Shown here: positions 52,001 through 60,576 of the stretch, piece after piece
How positions within the stretch are numbered: position 1 is the stretch's first letter
Layout of the letters: each line of letters opens with the position of its first letter
NCBI GenBank assembly: GCA_023416655.1
Contig: JAEZHK010000013.1
Span: 41,855-105,854, forward strand
DNA length: 64,000 nucleotides
Reading direction: 5' to 3'
From: Bacillota bacterium
Lineage (GTDB): Bacteria > Bacillota > Clostridia > Christensenellales > Aristaeellaceae
Program-made: the position numbers and the translations under genes
The notes under the pieces: model-generated
Told to the model about the DNA's origin: nothing
The model's input: only the letters and a program-made list of their open reading frames with translations
Databases searched by the model: none

Positions 52001-54238
52001 GGCATCAATATCCCGTCTGGTGTGACAAGTATCGGCGTATGGGCTTTTAACGGATGCAGCTCGCTGAAAAGCATCTCCATCCCGTCTGGTGTGACGAGCA
52101 TCGGTGTCGCTACTTTTTACGGATGCAGCGCACTGACCAGCATCGATATCCCTCCAAGTGTGACGTTCATAGGCGATTACGCCTTCGCGTATCGTTCTTC
52201 CAGTCTTGTTATCAATACGACCATGGGCTCTTATGCGGCAGATTACGCGACGCAAAATGGTATTGCCGTCAACTATGTCGATGCGGTGAAAGTAACAAAG
52301 GTCACATTGAATAAGACATCCGCGTCGATTTGTCCGAACGAGACGGTGGCGCTGTCCGTTGTGATCGCCCCTTCAGATGCTACATTCAAGAATGTAACAT
52401 GGAAAAGCGGCGACACATCCGTTGCCACGGTGTCTTCAACCGGCGTGGTTACCGGTGTGAAATTCGGTAACACGACGATTACCGCGACAGCGACAGACGG
52501 CAGCGGCAAGTACGGCAGCTGCTCTGTGACCGTCAAAAACCCCGTAGTAAGCTTTGACAGCCAGGGCGGCACGGCTGTCGGGAGCAAAACAGCCGTTTAC
52601 GGCTCTACCATCACAGCGCCAACCGTCCCGACCAGAACCGGCTACACGTTTACCGGCTGGTATACATCGGCGACCGGCGGCACAAGGATTGACTTCGCCA
52701 CATTTACTGTTACAGCCAATACGACGCTGTACGCCCACTGGACGATGATCACCTACACAGTGACGTTCAATTCAAACGGTGGGTCCGCCGTAGCCTCAAA
52801 AACAGCAAACTATAACACGGCGATCACAGAACCGACCGCACCATTAAAGACAGGCTTTGTATTCGCAGGTTGGTGCACGGACTCTACCCTGACGACTCTA
52901 TATAATTTCGCGGCCATTGTTACAAGCTCAAAGACATTGTATGCCAGATGGGCCAATCCAACAAACACCGTCAAATTTGATTCAACCGGCGGGTCGGCTG
53001 TGGCATCTAAGACAGCCAAATACAATACGACGATCACTGCCCCGGCGGCCCCAACCAGAACCGGCTATACGTTTGCCGGCTGGTACACTTTGGCAGCCGG
53101 CGGCACGAAGATTGACTTTGCCACGTTAAAAGTCACCGCCAATATCACGCTGTACGCCCACTGGACGATCAACACCTACACCGTGACGTTCAATTCGAAC
53201 GGTGGGTCCGCCGTAGCATCAAAAACGGCAACCTATAACACGACGATCACGGCCCCCACGGCGCCAACCAGAAACGGCTATACGTTTGCCGGGTGGTACA
53301 CGTCGGCGAAGGACGGCACAAAGATCGACTTTGCCACATTCAAAGTGACGGCAAACAAAACGCTGTACGCTCGCTGGACAATCAACACGTACATAGTTTC
53401 GTTCGATTCAAACGGCGGGTCGGCTGTGGCATCAAAAACAGCCAAATACAATACGTCGATCACTGCCCCAAAGGCCCCAACCAGAACCGGCTATACATTT
53501 ACCGGCTGGTACACATTGGCGACCAGCGGCACGAAGATTGGCTTTAGCACATTTAAAGTTACCGCCAATACGACGTTGTACGCCCACTGGACGATCAACA
53601 CGTACAAAGTGACGTTCAATTCGAACGGAGGGTCAGCCGTCGCGTCAAAAACAGCAAACTACAACACGGCGATCACAGAACCAGCGTCTCCTGCCAGAAC
53701 CGGCTATACGTTTGCCGGTTGGTACACATCGGCGACCGGCGGCGCAAAGATTGACTTTGCCACATTTGTGGTAACAGCAAACAAAACGCTGTACGCTCAC
53801 TGGACAATCAACACGTACACCGTGTCGTTCGATTCAACGGGTGGGTCGGCTGTTGCTTCAAAAACAGCCAAATACAATACGTCGATCACTGCCCCGACGT
53901 CCCCAACAAGAACCGGTTACAGGTTCGCCGGCTGGTACGCATTGGCAGCGGGGGGCACAAAGATCAACTTTGCCAAATTGAAAGTGAAAGCCGATACAAC
54001 GCTATACGCCCACTGGACGATCAACACGTACAAAGTGACATTCAATTCAAACGGAGGGTCAGCCGTCGCATCAAAAACAGCGAACTACAACACGGCGATC
54101 ACAGCCCCCACGGCTCCAACCAGAAAAGGCTATACTTTTGCCGGGTGGTACACATTGGCGACCGGCGGCACAAAGATTGACTTTGCCACCTTTAAAGTTA
54201 TAGCCAATACAACGCTATACGCACAGTGGACAAAGTAA
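49076..54238 (+). CDS. Large BspA-type leucine-rich-repeat surface protein
   Basis: A 1720-residue secreted protein. Signal peptide about 1-29 ('ALAIGLVLMLLAGNFPMSVF'), then a Pro/Thr 'EPTxxPTAEPTDSPSP' stalk (about 45-180), and about three dozen 23-residue LRR_5/BspA repeats of the type 'SLTSINIPSGVTSIGxxAFS' (about 190-1060). A bacterial Ig-like (Big_2) domain follows (about 1072-1155), then eight 70-residue InlB B-repeat/Flg_new units ('VTFNSNGGSAVASKTANYNT' ... 'GWYT' ... 'LYAHWT'). No LPXTG motif or anchor helix is seen at the C-terminus. Such proteins bind host or bacterial surfaces. GAGG precedes the ATG. Base composition is clearly less GC-rich than neighbours, suggesting transfer. 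Confidence 0.9.
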   Translation: MTRYAKKALAIGLVLMLLAGNFPMSVFAEAGAQPPFTVKELSETAPPAASEPTEEPTAKPTAEPTDSPSPAPTDEPTAKPKAEPTDTPSPAPTEEPTAKPTAEPTDSPSPMPTEEPTVEPTDSPSPTPTQEPTADPTAEPTNSPDATPTEEPTPDPTTEPSDGLEPSPTPAELLPTDVFGLMLKDASIPFEYAIDGGAVTITGYTGTGGDVEIPSTIEEYPVKAIGASAFSGCSSITAIKIPDSVASIGSGAFSGCSSITEVSIPRCVTRLSTTFPAAFFKITKIALVGNGTSVGSEMFSGCGLLTSVNIPSGVTSIGFSAFSGCSSLASIDIPATVTRIYSSAFSGCSSLTSINIPSGVTYIDTSTFYGCSSLTSIDIPSGVTSISSSAFRGCSSLTSINIPSGVHGIGSSAFSGCSSLTSINIPSGVISIDSSTFYGCRSLTSINIPLGVTSVGYSAFEGCSALTSINIPATVTSIGFSAFSGCSSLTSINIPSGVTYIDSSTFDGCRSLTSINIPSGVTGIDSYAFKGCSSLTSINIPSGVTSINSSTFNGCSALTSINIPSGVTSIDEYAFNGCSSLKSIDIPSGATSIGIFAFNGCSSLASIDIPATVTSIGAYAFSGCSGIAEVSIPPCVTRLSTTFPDYKPSKITKVALVGNWTSIVYSMFSGCSSLTNISIPSTVTSIGYSAFSGCSSLTSIDLPSGVTSIYDSTFSGCSALTGIDIPSGVTSIGSYAFSGCSVLTGINIPSGVTMIDSSTFYGCSALTGISIPSGVTSIGYSAFKGCSALTSIDIPATVTSIGEDAFSGCSEITELSIPPRVSRLSTTFPDYTPSKITKIVLVGNWTSIGSGIFAGCSSLTSIAIPSGVTSIGEYAFSGCSSLTSIAIPSGVTSIGEEAFFRCSSLTSINIPSAVTSIGEEAFSECSSLTSINVPTAMTSIGPWIFSGCSSLTSINIPSGVTSIGDGAFSGCNSLTGINIPSGVTSIGVWAFNGCSSLKSISIPSGVTSIGVATFYGCSALTSIDIPPSVTFIGDYAFAYRSSSLVINTTMGSYAADYATQNGIAVNYVDAVKVTKVTLNKTSASICPNETVALSVVIAPSDATFKNVTWKSGDTSVATVSSTGVVTGVKFGNTTITATATDGSGKYGSCSVTVKNPVVSFDSQGGTAVGSKTAVYGSTITAPTVPTRTGYTFTGWYTSATGGTRIDFATFTVTANTTLYAHWTMITYTVTFNSNGGSAVASKTANYNTAITEPTAPLKTGFVFAGWCTDSTLTTLYNFAAIVTSSKTLYARWANPTNTVKFDSTGGSAVASKTAKYNTTITAPAAPTRTGYTFAGWYTLAAGGTKIDFATLKVTANITLYAHWTINTYTVTFNSNGGSAVASKTATYNTTITAPTAPTRNGYTFAGWYTSAKDGTKIDFATFKVTANKTLYARWTINTYIVSFDSNGGSAVASKTAKYNTSITAPKAPTRTGYTFTGWYTLATSGTKIGFSTFKVTANTTLYAHWTINTYKVTFNSNGGSAVASKTANYNTAITEPASPARTGYTFAGWYTSATGGAKIDFATFVVTANKTLYAHWTINTYTVSFDSTGGSAVASKTAKYNTSITAPTSPTRTGYRFAGWYALAAGGTKINFAKLKVKADTTLYAHWTINTYKVTFNSNGGSAVASKTANYNTAITAPTAPTRKGYTFAGWYTLATGGTKIDFATFKVIANTTLYAQWTK

Positions 54239-54278
54239 GAAAGAGGCAAATCCACAAAATATTGGGAACATCTCCCGC

Positions 54279-54962
54279 TCAGTCCGGCAGGGATTCGTCC
54301 GCTGTCGTTTGAGAAAACCAGCTTCTCGTGGTTTCAATCAGGCTCTGATGCACCACACTGCGCGGTTCAAATTTCAGCAGCCTGAATACGACCTGCATGG
54401 AAAGGCCGATACCAAATGTCGCGACGACGGTTCCAATGCCGATGGGCGCTCCCAGCATCCACCCGCCACACAGGACGACAGACAGGATGATCGTATTGAC
54501 AACGCCAATCGGGAGTTTGGGAGCGCGCTTCCCCAGCCCCACCAGAAAGGCGTCCCTCGGGCCGCAGCTCAGCCCGGCCGACATGTAAAAGAACTGTCCC
54601 AGGCTCATGATGACCAGCCCCGCAAGCATCACGGCGATTCCAAGCGGCACATTGGATTGCGCCGGAACGATCCCTATCTTGCCGTAAAGATCCACGAACA
54701 AGCCGACGAGGACTGCGTCGAGAATCGTTCCGTAACCGATTTTTTCGCGCATTATCAGATCAATCACAACAATAACGCAGCTGATCATGATATGCGCCGC
54801 GCCATAGGATAGCGGCGTGTGATATGAGATGCCCATGCTGAAAGAATCCCACGGCGCAAGCCCTATGTTGGCGGAAATGGTCAGATACACTCCGAACGCG
54901 AAGACAGCAAGGCCTAAGGCCGTTTTTAAGAGGCGCATGAGAATTGTGCCACGCAAATGCAT
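54279..54962 (-). CDS. YczE/YyaS-type membrane protein
   Basis: A 227-residue membrane protein with five or six hydrophobic segments. The first, with 'GLAVFAFGVYLTISANIGLA' and 'PWDSFSMGIS', and the later 'AGLSCGPRDAFLVGLGKRAP' and 'PIGIGTVVATFGIG', are typical of the COG2364 (YczE) group. Function unknown; YczE influences antibiotic production in Bacillus. The start is uncertain: 54962 has AAAGGG upstream, 54938 and 54998 are alternatives. Convergent with the large surface-protein gene. Confidence 0.75.
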   Translation of the reverse strand: MHLRGTILMRLLKTALGLAVFAFGVYLTISANIGLAPWDSFSMGISYHTPLSYGAAHIMISCVIVVIDLIMREKIGYGTILDAVLVGLFVDLYGKIGIVPAQSNVPLGIAVMLAGLVIMSLGQFFYMSAGLSCGPRDAFLVGLGKRAPKLPIGVVNTIILSVVLCGGWMLGAPIGIGTVVATFGIGLSMQVVFRLLKFEPRSVVHQSLIETTRSWFSQTTADESLPD

Positions 54963-55142
54963 CTGTCCAAGCCCTTTCAAGGCGTATTCCTGGCGCAAGG
55001 ATGAAACAAACGCGCCAATGAATCAGTATAGCACAGCGCGATGCGTTCGACAACCCGCGCCGTGCCTTTGGGCCGAGGCTTGGATTTTTCTTGACTTTCC
55101 CTAATGATCAGGGCCATGCAACGCTATGCGCACAAAACCCGC

Positions 55143-55829
55143 CTACACCGTCCGGGTGCGGACGCCCTGCACGTTGGCGTACTCCGTCAGGCTGTTGACG
55201 ATGTCCTTGTAGGTGGACTTCCCCTTCATATCCAGCGTGTAGAGGTTGGTGTACAGGTTGTACTCGCCCTTGTTCTCCACGTGAAAGTCCACGTCCAGGA
55301 CTTCGATCCCCATCTTCTGGAAGATTTCATTGATGAACGCGATCGTCTCCATCCGGTGGATGAACTTGACCTCCACATGCTTGACCGCGTTGACCTTGAC
55401 GACTTTTTGAAGCATGGTCAGGGTCACCATGACGATGGCGCAGCCCACCGCGGCCAGGCCGTAATACCCCATGCCCGCCACCAGGCCCAGGCAGGCGGCG
55501 TTCCAAAGGGACGCGGCGGTGGTGAGCCCGGCGATCTTCTTCTGCGCGATGAAGATGGTCCCCGCGCCCAGAAAGCCGATCCCGCTGATCACCTGCGCGC
55601 TGATGCGGCCCAGCGTGACCGTCACGCCGCTGTCGGCGTGCGCAAGGTTCAGGGCGATGGCGTCGAGGGCCAGATATCGCTCCATGATGGCGATGAGCGC
55701 CGCGCCCACGCAGACCAGCACGTGCGTCCGCATGCCCGCGGGTCTGTTCTTCCGCTCCCGCTCGACCCCGATGACGCAGCCGATCGCCGTCGCCAGGATC
55801 AGCCGAAGCCCCGCTTCCCACCAGTCCAC
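55143..55829 (-). CDS. MgtC/SapB family membrane protein
   Basis: A 228-residue MgtC-like protein. N-terminal membrane domain with the signature 'AIGCVIGVERERKNRPAGMRTHVLVCVGAAL'-type stretch (residues about 15-46) and 'QVISGIGFLGAGTIF', then a C-terminal ACT-like soluble domain from about 145. MgtC proteins modulate ATP synthase or magnesium homeostasis in some pathogens; in Clostridia the role is unclear. GTG start behind GGGAGGGG. Last gene of the ABC cluster, 42 bp after the permease. Confidence 0.88.
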   Translation of the reverse strand: MDWWEAGLRLILATAIGCVIGVERERKNRPAGMRTHVLVCVGAALIAIMERYLALDAIALNLAHADSGVTVTLGRISAQVISGIGFLGAGTIFIAQKKIAGLTTAASLWNAACLGLVAGMGYYGLAAVGCAIVMVTLTMLQKVVKVNAVKHVEVKFIHRMETIAFINEIFQKMGIEVLDVDFHVENKGEYNLYTNLYTLDMKGKSTYKDIVNSLTEYANVQGVRTRTV

Positions 55830-55871
55830 GCGCCACCCCTCCCTTCGGATACGGTCTGGGAAATTGTATGC

Positions 55872-56735
55872 CTACAGCCCGCTCTTCTCCCATTCCTTTT
55901 GCTTCAGATTCGTATAGAGGTAGACGACGGCGGAGACGGAAGAGAACAGGAAGATCACGACGGACAGGGCGGCGGACAGTTCGTAGTTCATGTTGGTCTG
56001 GAACTGGCGCCTCAGGTACACGCCGAGCATCATCGGGTGGTTCGGCCCGATCAGGTAGGGCGTGGTGAACGAGGAGATGTTGCTCATGAAGATGAACGTC
56101 ATGGCGATCATGACGTCCTTGACCGACAGCGGCAGGATCATCTTGAAAAACACCTTCAGCTTGCCCGCGCCCACGTCGCGGGCGCTCTCGATGATGCTGT
56201 CCGGGATCGAGGACAGCGCGGCGACGATGATCATCGTGGCAAAGGCGATGTTGAACCACAGGTTCATCATGATGATGCCGTTGGCGTTGAACAGTAGCCC
56301 CGGCTTGAAGTTGCCGCCGAACAGCTGCGACAGGCGGTTGATTAAGCCCGAATCGCGCACCACCGTCATCATCGCGTAAATCGCCACCAGCTCCGGCACG
56401 AACCGCGGCAGGAGGTACAGCGTGGAGATGATTTTTCGCACCCTGGAATTGGAGAACCGTAGGTACAGCGCCAAAAGGTACGCGATGGAAATCGCCAGCA
56501 CCACCGTGACCACCGTGATCCAGAACGTGTACCAGATGTCGGCAAGCGCCACGCGGTCGGTGAACAGGAACTGATAGTGCTCCAGCGTGAAGCCGCTTCC
56601 GTCCGCCCGCTGGAAGCTGCGCCAGACCGTGTTCAACATCGGATACGCGATGATGCCCAGCGCCATGGTCAGCGCGGGGAGCAGCATCAGCGCGATGAAC
56701 AGGTTGGTTTTCCAGGTGCGTGGTTTCACAGGCAT
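55872..56735 (-). CDS. ABC transporter permease (type I, PotB/UgpA-like)
   Basis: A 287-residue inner-membrane permease with six hydrophobic segments and the EAA-type loop 'SIIESARDVGAGKLKVFFKM' near residue 190. It forms a pair with the 278-residue permease at 59715. It starts 30 bp after the GNAT gene. The cluster (two permeases, one ATPase, one binding protein) matches polyamine, iron, phosphonate or glycerol-phosphate-type importers. Confidence 0.9.
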   Translation of the reverse strand: MPVKPRTWKTNLFIALMLLPALTMALGIIAYPMLNTVWRSFQRADGSGFTLEHYQFLFTDRVALADIWYTFWITVVTVVLAISIAYLLALYLRFSNSRVRKIISTLYLLPRFVPELVAIYAMMTVVRDSGLINRLSQLFGGNFKPGLLFNANGIIMMNLWFNIAFATMIIVAALSSIPDSIIESARDVGAGKLKVFFKMILPLSVKDVMIAMTFIFMSNISSFTTPYLIGPNHPMMLGVYLRRQFQTNMNYELSAALSVVIFLFSSVSAVVYLYTNLKQKEWEKSGL

Positions 56736-56765
56736 CTTCCTTTCACGCCAGGGAATCCCTTGGGA

Positions 56766-57185
56766 TTACAGGGTCTTGCACAGAAACATTTCCATCGGCT
56801 GCTCCAGCGGGCAATCGTTCAGCACCAGGCACCCGCAGTCCCGGTAGCCCAGCTTTCTATAGAAGAATTGCGCTTCTTCGTCCACCTGGGTGGAAAGGAG
56901 GACCATCTTGAAACCCTTCGCGCGCATTGCATCTTCCCAGTGCTTCATGGCGCTCGCGCCGTGGCCGCGCTTTCTGTATTGCGGCTTGATATGGATTAAG
57001 TTCAGGAACGGCATATTGTCCCATAGCAGGACGTAATGCATGATCCCGATCGGTATTTCGTCCTCAAAGATCACATAGCCCAGCTTGCCGCAAACCTTCA
57101 AGTGGAATCCGCTCTCGGAAGTATGACTGTCCATTGAGAGCCAGAATTCAATGTCCCGCTCCATGACATCCTGTATTGAAATCAC
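56766..57185 (-). CDS. GNAT family N-acetyltransferase
   Basis: A 139-residue GNAT protein. Its acetyl-CoA site is 'QYRKRGHGASAMKHWEDAMR' (Q/R-x-x-G-x-G/A motif) near residue 71, followed by 'FKMVLLSTQVDEEAQFFYRKLGYRDCG', the usual C-terminal core. GTG start behind AAAGGAGA. It sits inside the ABC operon between binding protein and permease, so it may acetylate the imported compound; substrate unknown. Confidence 0.9.
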   Translation of the reverse strand: MISIQDVMERDIEFWLSMDSHTSESGFHLKVCGKLGYVIFEDEIPIGIMHYVLLWDNMPFLNLIHIKPQYRKRGHGASAMKHWEDAMRAKGFKMVLLSTQVDEEAQFFYRKLGYRDCGCLVLNDCPLEQPMEMFLCKTL

Positions 57186-57270
57186 GGGAGATCTCCTTTG
57201 CCCACCCGCGCTCCGGGTGACGGGCGGGGGTGTAAGCCCCCGCCCGAACGGCAGGAAAAGTCTTCGCGGG

Positions 57271-58407
57271 TTAGCCGAGTGTTCCGATCTCGTTGTCCCA
57301 CTTGTCGTTGAGTTCCTTGCTCAGTCCGCCGATGGACATGATCGCAAACTTTGACACGTCCAGCGAGGCGACCTGGTCCTTCTTGTCGCTGTCGATCAGG
57401 CTGGGGTCGATGACCGGGATGGCAAACATCTTCTCCAGGCAGATCTTCTGCGCTTCGGGGCTGATCATGAAATTGATGAAGTCGTGGCAGGCTTCGGCGT
57501 TGGAGCCGATCGAGGTCACAGCGAGCACCACGTCGGTGCCGCTGAGCGGCTGGTCGAGCTGCATCATCTTCACGGTCTCCGGCAGCGTGCCGGTGGAGAG
57601 GTTCGAGAGCACCTGGTCCGCCCAGGCGGGGATCATGTCCACTTCCTTGTTGATCAGAAGGTCCAGCGTGCCCTGGTTCTTGTTGGGGTACATGGTGTGG
57701 CCGCCCGACTGGTACAGGAAGGGATGGATCTCCTTCAGGTATTCAAAGCCCTTGTCCCAGAAGCTCTTGTTCGCCGCGTCGGACGAGGTCCAGGTCTCCC
57801 TGGGCTGGTCCTTGTACAGAACGGTCTGCACGAAGCTCGAGCCAGAGCCGCCGGTGGCCGGCGGGTTGTAGGCGAACCGGCCCGGGTTGGCCTTCATCCA
57901 CTCGGTCAGTTCGGCCCAGGTCGTGGGCGGCTGAGGCAGGCGCGCGCTGTCGTAGGCGAATACGACCGTGGTGCCACGGTAGGGCACGACCTTGTCGTTG
58001 TCGAAGGCGGATTTGATCTTGACGTTCCCGTAATTCGGGATCAGGCTGAAGTCCAGCTTGGCGAACAGATCTTCGCTGCCCGCGGCGGCCACGTACTGCG
58101 CAAGCGCCGTGCTGTTCTCGGCGATGATGTCAAAGCCGCTGTCCTTCTGACCGGTCTTGTACGCCGCGCCCAGCCGGTCATACAGCGCCGTGTCGCCCGC
58201 GCCGCTCAAGATAAACTGCAGCTGAACGTCGGCCTTGGCGTCGGGCAGCTGGTTGTAGGCCTCGATGCAGGCGGTGAACAGGTCCGAGACGTTCTGGGAG
58301 CCGGTCGTCCAGAGGTTGACCTTGACCTTTTCCGCGGACGCGATGCCCGCGAAGGACAGGACCATCATGAGCACCAACATGAGAGAAAGCGCGCGTTTCG
58401 TCTTCAT
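57271..58407 (-). CDS. ABC transporter substrate-binding protein
   Basis: A 378-residue solute-binding protein of the PotD/FbpA-like group (SBP_bac_8 or 6 type). Signal peptide 'MKTKRALSLMLVLMMVLSFA' with a cut near 'GIASA'. Conserved-looking parts are 'IIAENSTALAQYVAAAGSED', 'PYRGTTVVFAYDSARLPQPP' and 'TWAELTEWMKANPGRFAYNP', then 'EACHDFINFMISPEAQ'. AAGGAGGG precedes the ATG. A family B repeat separates it from the ATPase gene upstream. Confidence 0.9.
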   Translation of the reverse strand: MKTKRALSLMLVLMMVLSFAGIASAEKVKVNLWTTGSQNVSDLFTACIEAYNQLPDAKADVQLQFILSGAGDTALYDRLGAAYKTGQKDSGFDIIAENSTALAQYVAAAGSEDLFAKLDFSLIPNYGNVKIKSAFDNDKVVPYRGTTVVFAYDSARLPQPPTTWAELTEWMKANPGRFAYNPPATGGSGSSFVQTVLYKDQPRETWTSSDAANKSFWDKGFEYLKEIHPFLYQSGGHTMYPNKNQGTLDLLINKEVDMIPAWADQVLSNLSTGTLPETVKMMQLDQPLSGTDVVLAVTSIGSNAEACHDFINFMISPEAQKICLEKMFAIPVIDPSLIDSDKKDQVASLDVSKFAIMSIGGLSKELNDKWDNEIGTLG

Positions 58408-58502
58408 TCCGGAAGCCCTCCTTATGATGATTGGATCCCCGCTATCTCAAAGCTGAATCTCAGCCTCTTGACTGGAAAAAAACCTTCGTCTTATCTTCCG
58501 AT

Positions 58503-58666
58503 CATTCCCGGGCTCTAGCGCGCCGGGAACGTGTTTCTTCGCCCAGTGCGCACACTGGGGGAAGAAACAATTCCTCCAGTCAGTGCGCCGCCCGGGACGC
58601 CCGCGGGCGTTACAGGCGCATGCAGACTTCCTCCTTCGCGTTGAAAAACCTTCGAGGGTTTTTCAA
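58503..58666 (+). repeat. Structured repeat family B, copy 3
   Basis: Same four-hairpin order as B1 and B2, with changed but paired stems: CATTCCCGG/CCGGGAACG; GTTTCTTCGCCCAGTG/CACTGGGGGAAGAAAC; GTGCGCC/GGCGCAT; TTGAAAAACC/GGTTTTTCAA. It fills the gap between the ATPase and binding-protein genes. Confidence 0.85.
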
Positions 58667-58670
58667 CGCT

Positions 58671-59651
58671 CTAGCCTTGCGCCACCCGGTCAAATTCCCG
58701 CCTTTCGCCAAACGTCAATGCCACGGCGTCGCCCTTTTTGTACCGGGCGGCCTCTTCCGCCGACACGAACAGCTTCACGATGCCCCCGTCGGTATCCACC
58801 GTCATCTCCAGATAGTGGCCCAGCATCATGATGTTGCGCACATAGCCGTCGAGGTCGCCGCCTTCGCCCTTCCGGACGGCGATGTTCTCGGGGCGGACGG
58901 CCATGGTGCCGCCGCCTTTCTTTTCTATGAAGTTCATTTCGCCGATGAAGTCCGCCACATAGCGGCTCACCGGGCGGTTGTAGATGTCCTGGGGCGAGCC
59001 GATCTGCTCAAAGACGCCCTTATTCATGACCACGATGCGGTCGCTGAGCGCCATGGCCTCCTCCTGGTCGTGGGTCACGAACACGACGGTGATGTTGAGG
59101 TCGGTCTGGATCTTGCGCAGCTCCTCGCGCATCTGCGAGCGGATCTTGGCGTCCAGCGCGGAGAACGGCTCGTCCAGAAGCAGCACATCCGGCTGCAAAA
59201 GGAGCGAGCGGCCGATGGCGATGCGCTGCTGCTGGCCGCCGGACATCTGGGTGGGGTACTTCTTTTCGAAGCCCGGCATCTTGACCAGCGCCAGCATCTC
59301 GGTAATTCGGCGCTTCTGCTCGGCCCGGGGCACCTTCCGCAGCTTCAGCCCGAACGCCATGTTCTCATAGACCGTCATGTGCGGCCACAGGTTGTAGCTC
59401 TGGAACACCATGGCCGTCGGGCGCTTCTCCGGCGGCAGGCCCGCCACATCCACGCCGTCGATGAGCACCTGGCCGCTCTGGTTGTTGAGAAAGCCGCCGA
59501 CGGTGCGAAGGATCGTCGTCTTGCCGCAGCCGCTGGGGCCCAGCAGCGTCACCAGCTCGCCCTTTTCAACGCTCAGGTTGATGTTTTTGACGCCGTCGCC
59601 GCTTTTATAGAGCATGGTCATGTCGCGAATCTCGAGCTTGGCATTGCCCAA
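58671..59651 (-). CDS. ABC transporter ATPase (PotA/UgpC-like)
   Basis: A 326-residue importer ATPase. Walker A 'GPSGCGKTTILRTV', Q-loop 'MVFQSYNLWPHMTVYENMAF', signature 'MSGGQQQRIAIGRSL', Walker B 'VLLLDEPFSALDAKIR' and a C-terminal TOBE domain from about 235. It serves the two permeases of this cluster. It starts 63 bp after the permease gene. Confidence 0.92.
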   Translation of the reverse strand: MGNAKLEIRDMTMLYKSGDGVKNINLSVEKGELVTLLGPSGCGKTTILRTVGGFLNNQSGQVLIDGVDVAGLPPEKRPTAMVFQSYNLWPHMTVYENMAFGLKLRKVPRAEQKRRITEMLALVKMPGFEKKYPTQMSGGQQQRIAIGRSLLLQPDVLLLDEPFSALDAKIRSQMREELRKIQTDLNITVVFVTHDQEEAMALSDRIVVMNKGVFEQIGSPQDIYNRPVSRYVADFIGEMNFIEKKGGGTMAVRPENIAVRKGEGGDLDGYVRNIMMLGHYLEMTVDTDGGIVKLFVSAEEAARYKKGDAVALTFGERREFDRVAQG

Positions 59652-59714
59652 TGCGGTTCACCCACCTTTGAAAACGTAAATGCTTGAGAACGATCCGCCG
59701 TGGCTTTCAGCGGC

Positions 59715-60551
59715 TCACATCTTGAACCCCTTCGACAAAGTCTCCGGCCCCACGTACTTGCGCATGAGCATGAGCATCAGTACGTTCGGGATCAGGAGGA
59801 TCAGCGCGAATACCGCGCCCGCCGTGGCCGGATAGTCCAATATGACACCGTACATCTCGACCGGCATGGTCCGGTACTTCGGAAGGCCTACGAGGAGCGT
59901 ACCCTGGTTCTCGCCCAGCGAGCCGATGAACGCGAACATCGCGGCCACCGCGATCCCCGGCCAGGCCATCGGCAGCGTCACGTGGATGAAAGTCCGAAGC
60001 GGCCCCGCGCCCGCGTCGCGCGCGGCCTCCTCTTGCTGCCTCGGCACGGAGCGGAACGCGTTGGTGGGCAGCCAGATCATCATCATCATGCCGCCCAGGA
60101 GGTGAATGATGAGGACGCCCGGAAACGTGCCCATCAGGCCGATCCGGTAGAAGATGATGCCCATGGACGTGTAGATGCCGATCTTCGGAAAGGCGTTGCC
60201 CAGAAGAAACGAGAACATGACCGCCCTGCGCCCGGGAAAGTCATACCGCGCCAGCACGTAGGCGGCGGGCAGGCAGATGAGCATCGAAAGCGCCGTCGTG
60301 ATGATCGCGATCAGAAACGACAGCGAGATCGAGCTGACCAGCGTGGGCTGGCTCAGCACATACGCCCACCACTTGAACCCGAAATCCTGCGGCACCACGC
60401 CGGGCATTTCGTACTTGTTCGCGAACGCCAGCATGAACATGTGCAAAAGCGGCCCGTAGAAGAACAGCAGAAACGCGACCAGCAGCATATATTCCCAGAA
60501 GCGCCTGCGGCCCATCGTGTGGTACATGCGCCTCGGCGTCATCATGAGCAT
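59715..60551 (-). CDS. ABC transporter permease (type I, PotC/UgpE-like)
   Basis: A 278-residue permease with six hydrophobic segments and the EAA loop 'QQEEAARDAGAGPLRTFIHV' near residue 165. It starts 25 bp after the GDPD gene. Partner of the permease at 55872. Confidence 0.9.
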   Translation of the reverse strand: MLMMTPRRMYHTMGRRRFWEYMLLVAFLLFFYGPLLHMFMLAFANKYEMPGVVPQDFGFKWWAYVLSQPTLVSSISLSFLIAIITTALSMLICLPAAYVLARYDFPGRRAVMFSFLLGNAFPKIGIYTSMGIIFYRIGLMGTFPGVLIIHLLGGMMMMIWLPTNAFRSVPRQQEEAARDAGAGPLRTFIHVTLPMAWPGIAVAAMFAFIGSLGENQGTLLVGLPKYRTMPVEMYGVILDYPATAGAVFALILLIPNVLMLMLMRKYVGPETLSKGFKM

Positions 60552-60576
60552 GAACCCTTCCCCCTCCCGCGAAGAA

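Noticed and set aside
49636..52200. Regular ~69-bp repeats that could suggest a CRISPR array
   Set aside because: The units are translated in one open frame as leucine-rich repeats, vary throughout and have no spacers. No CRISPR array or cas gene was seen anywhere in the window.
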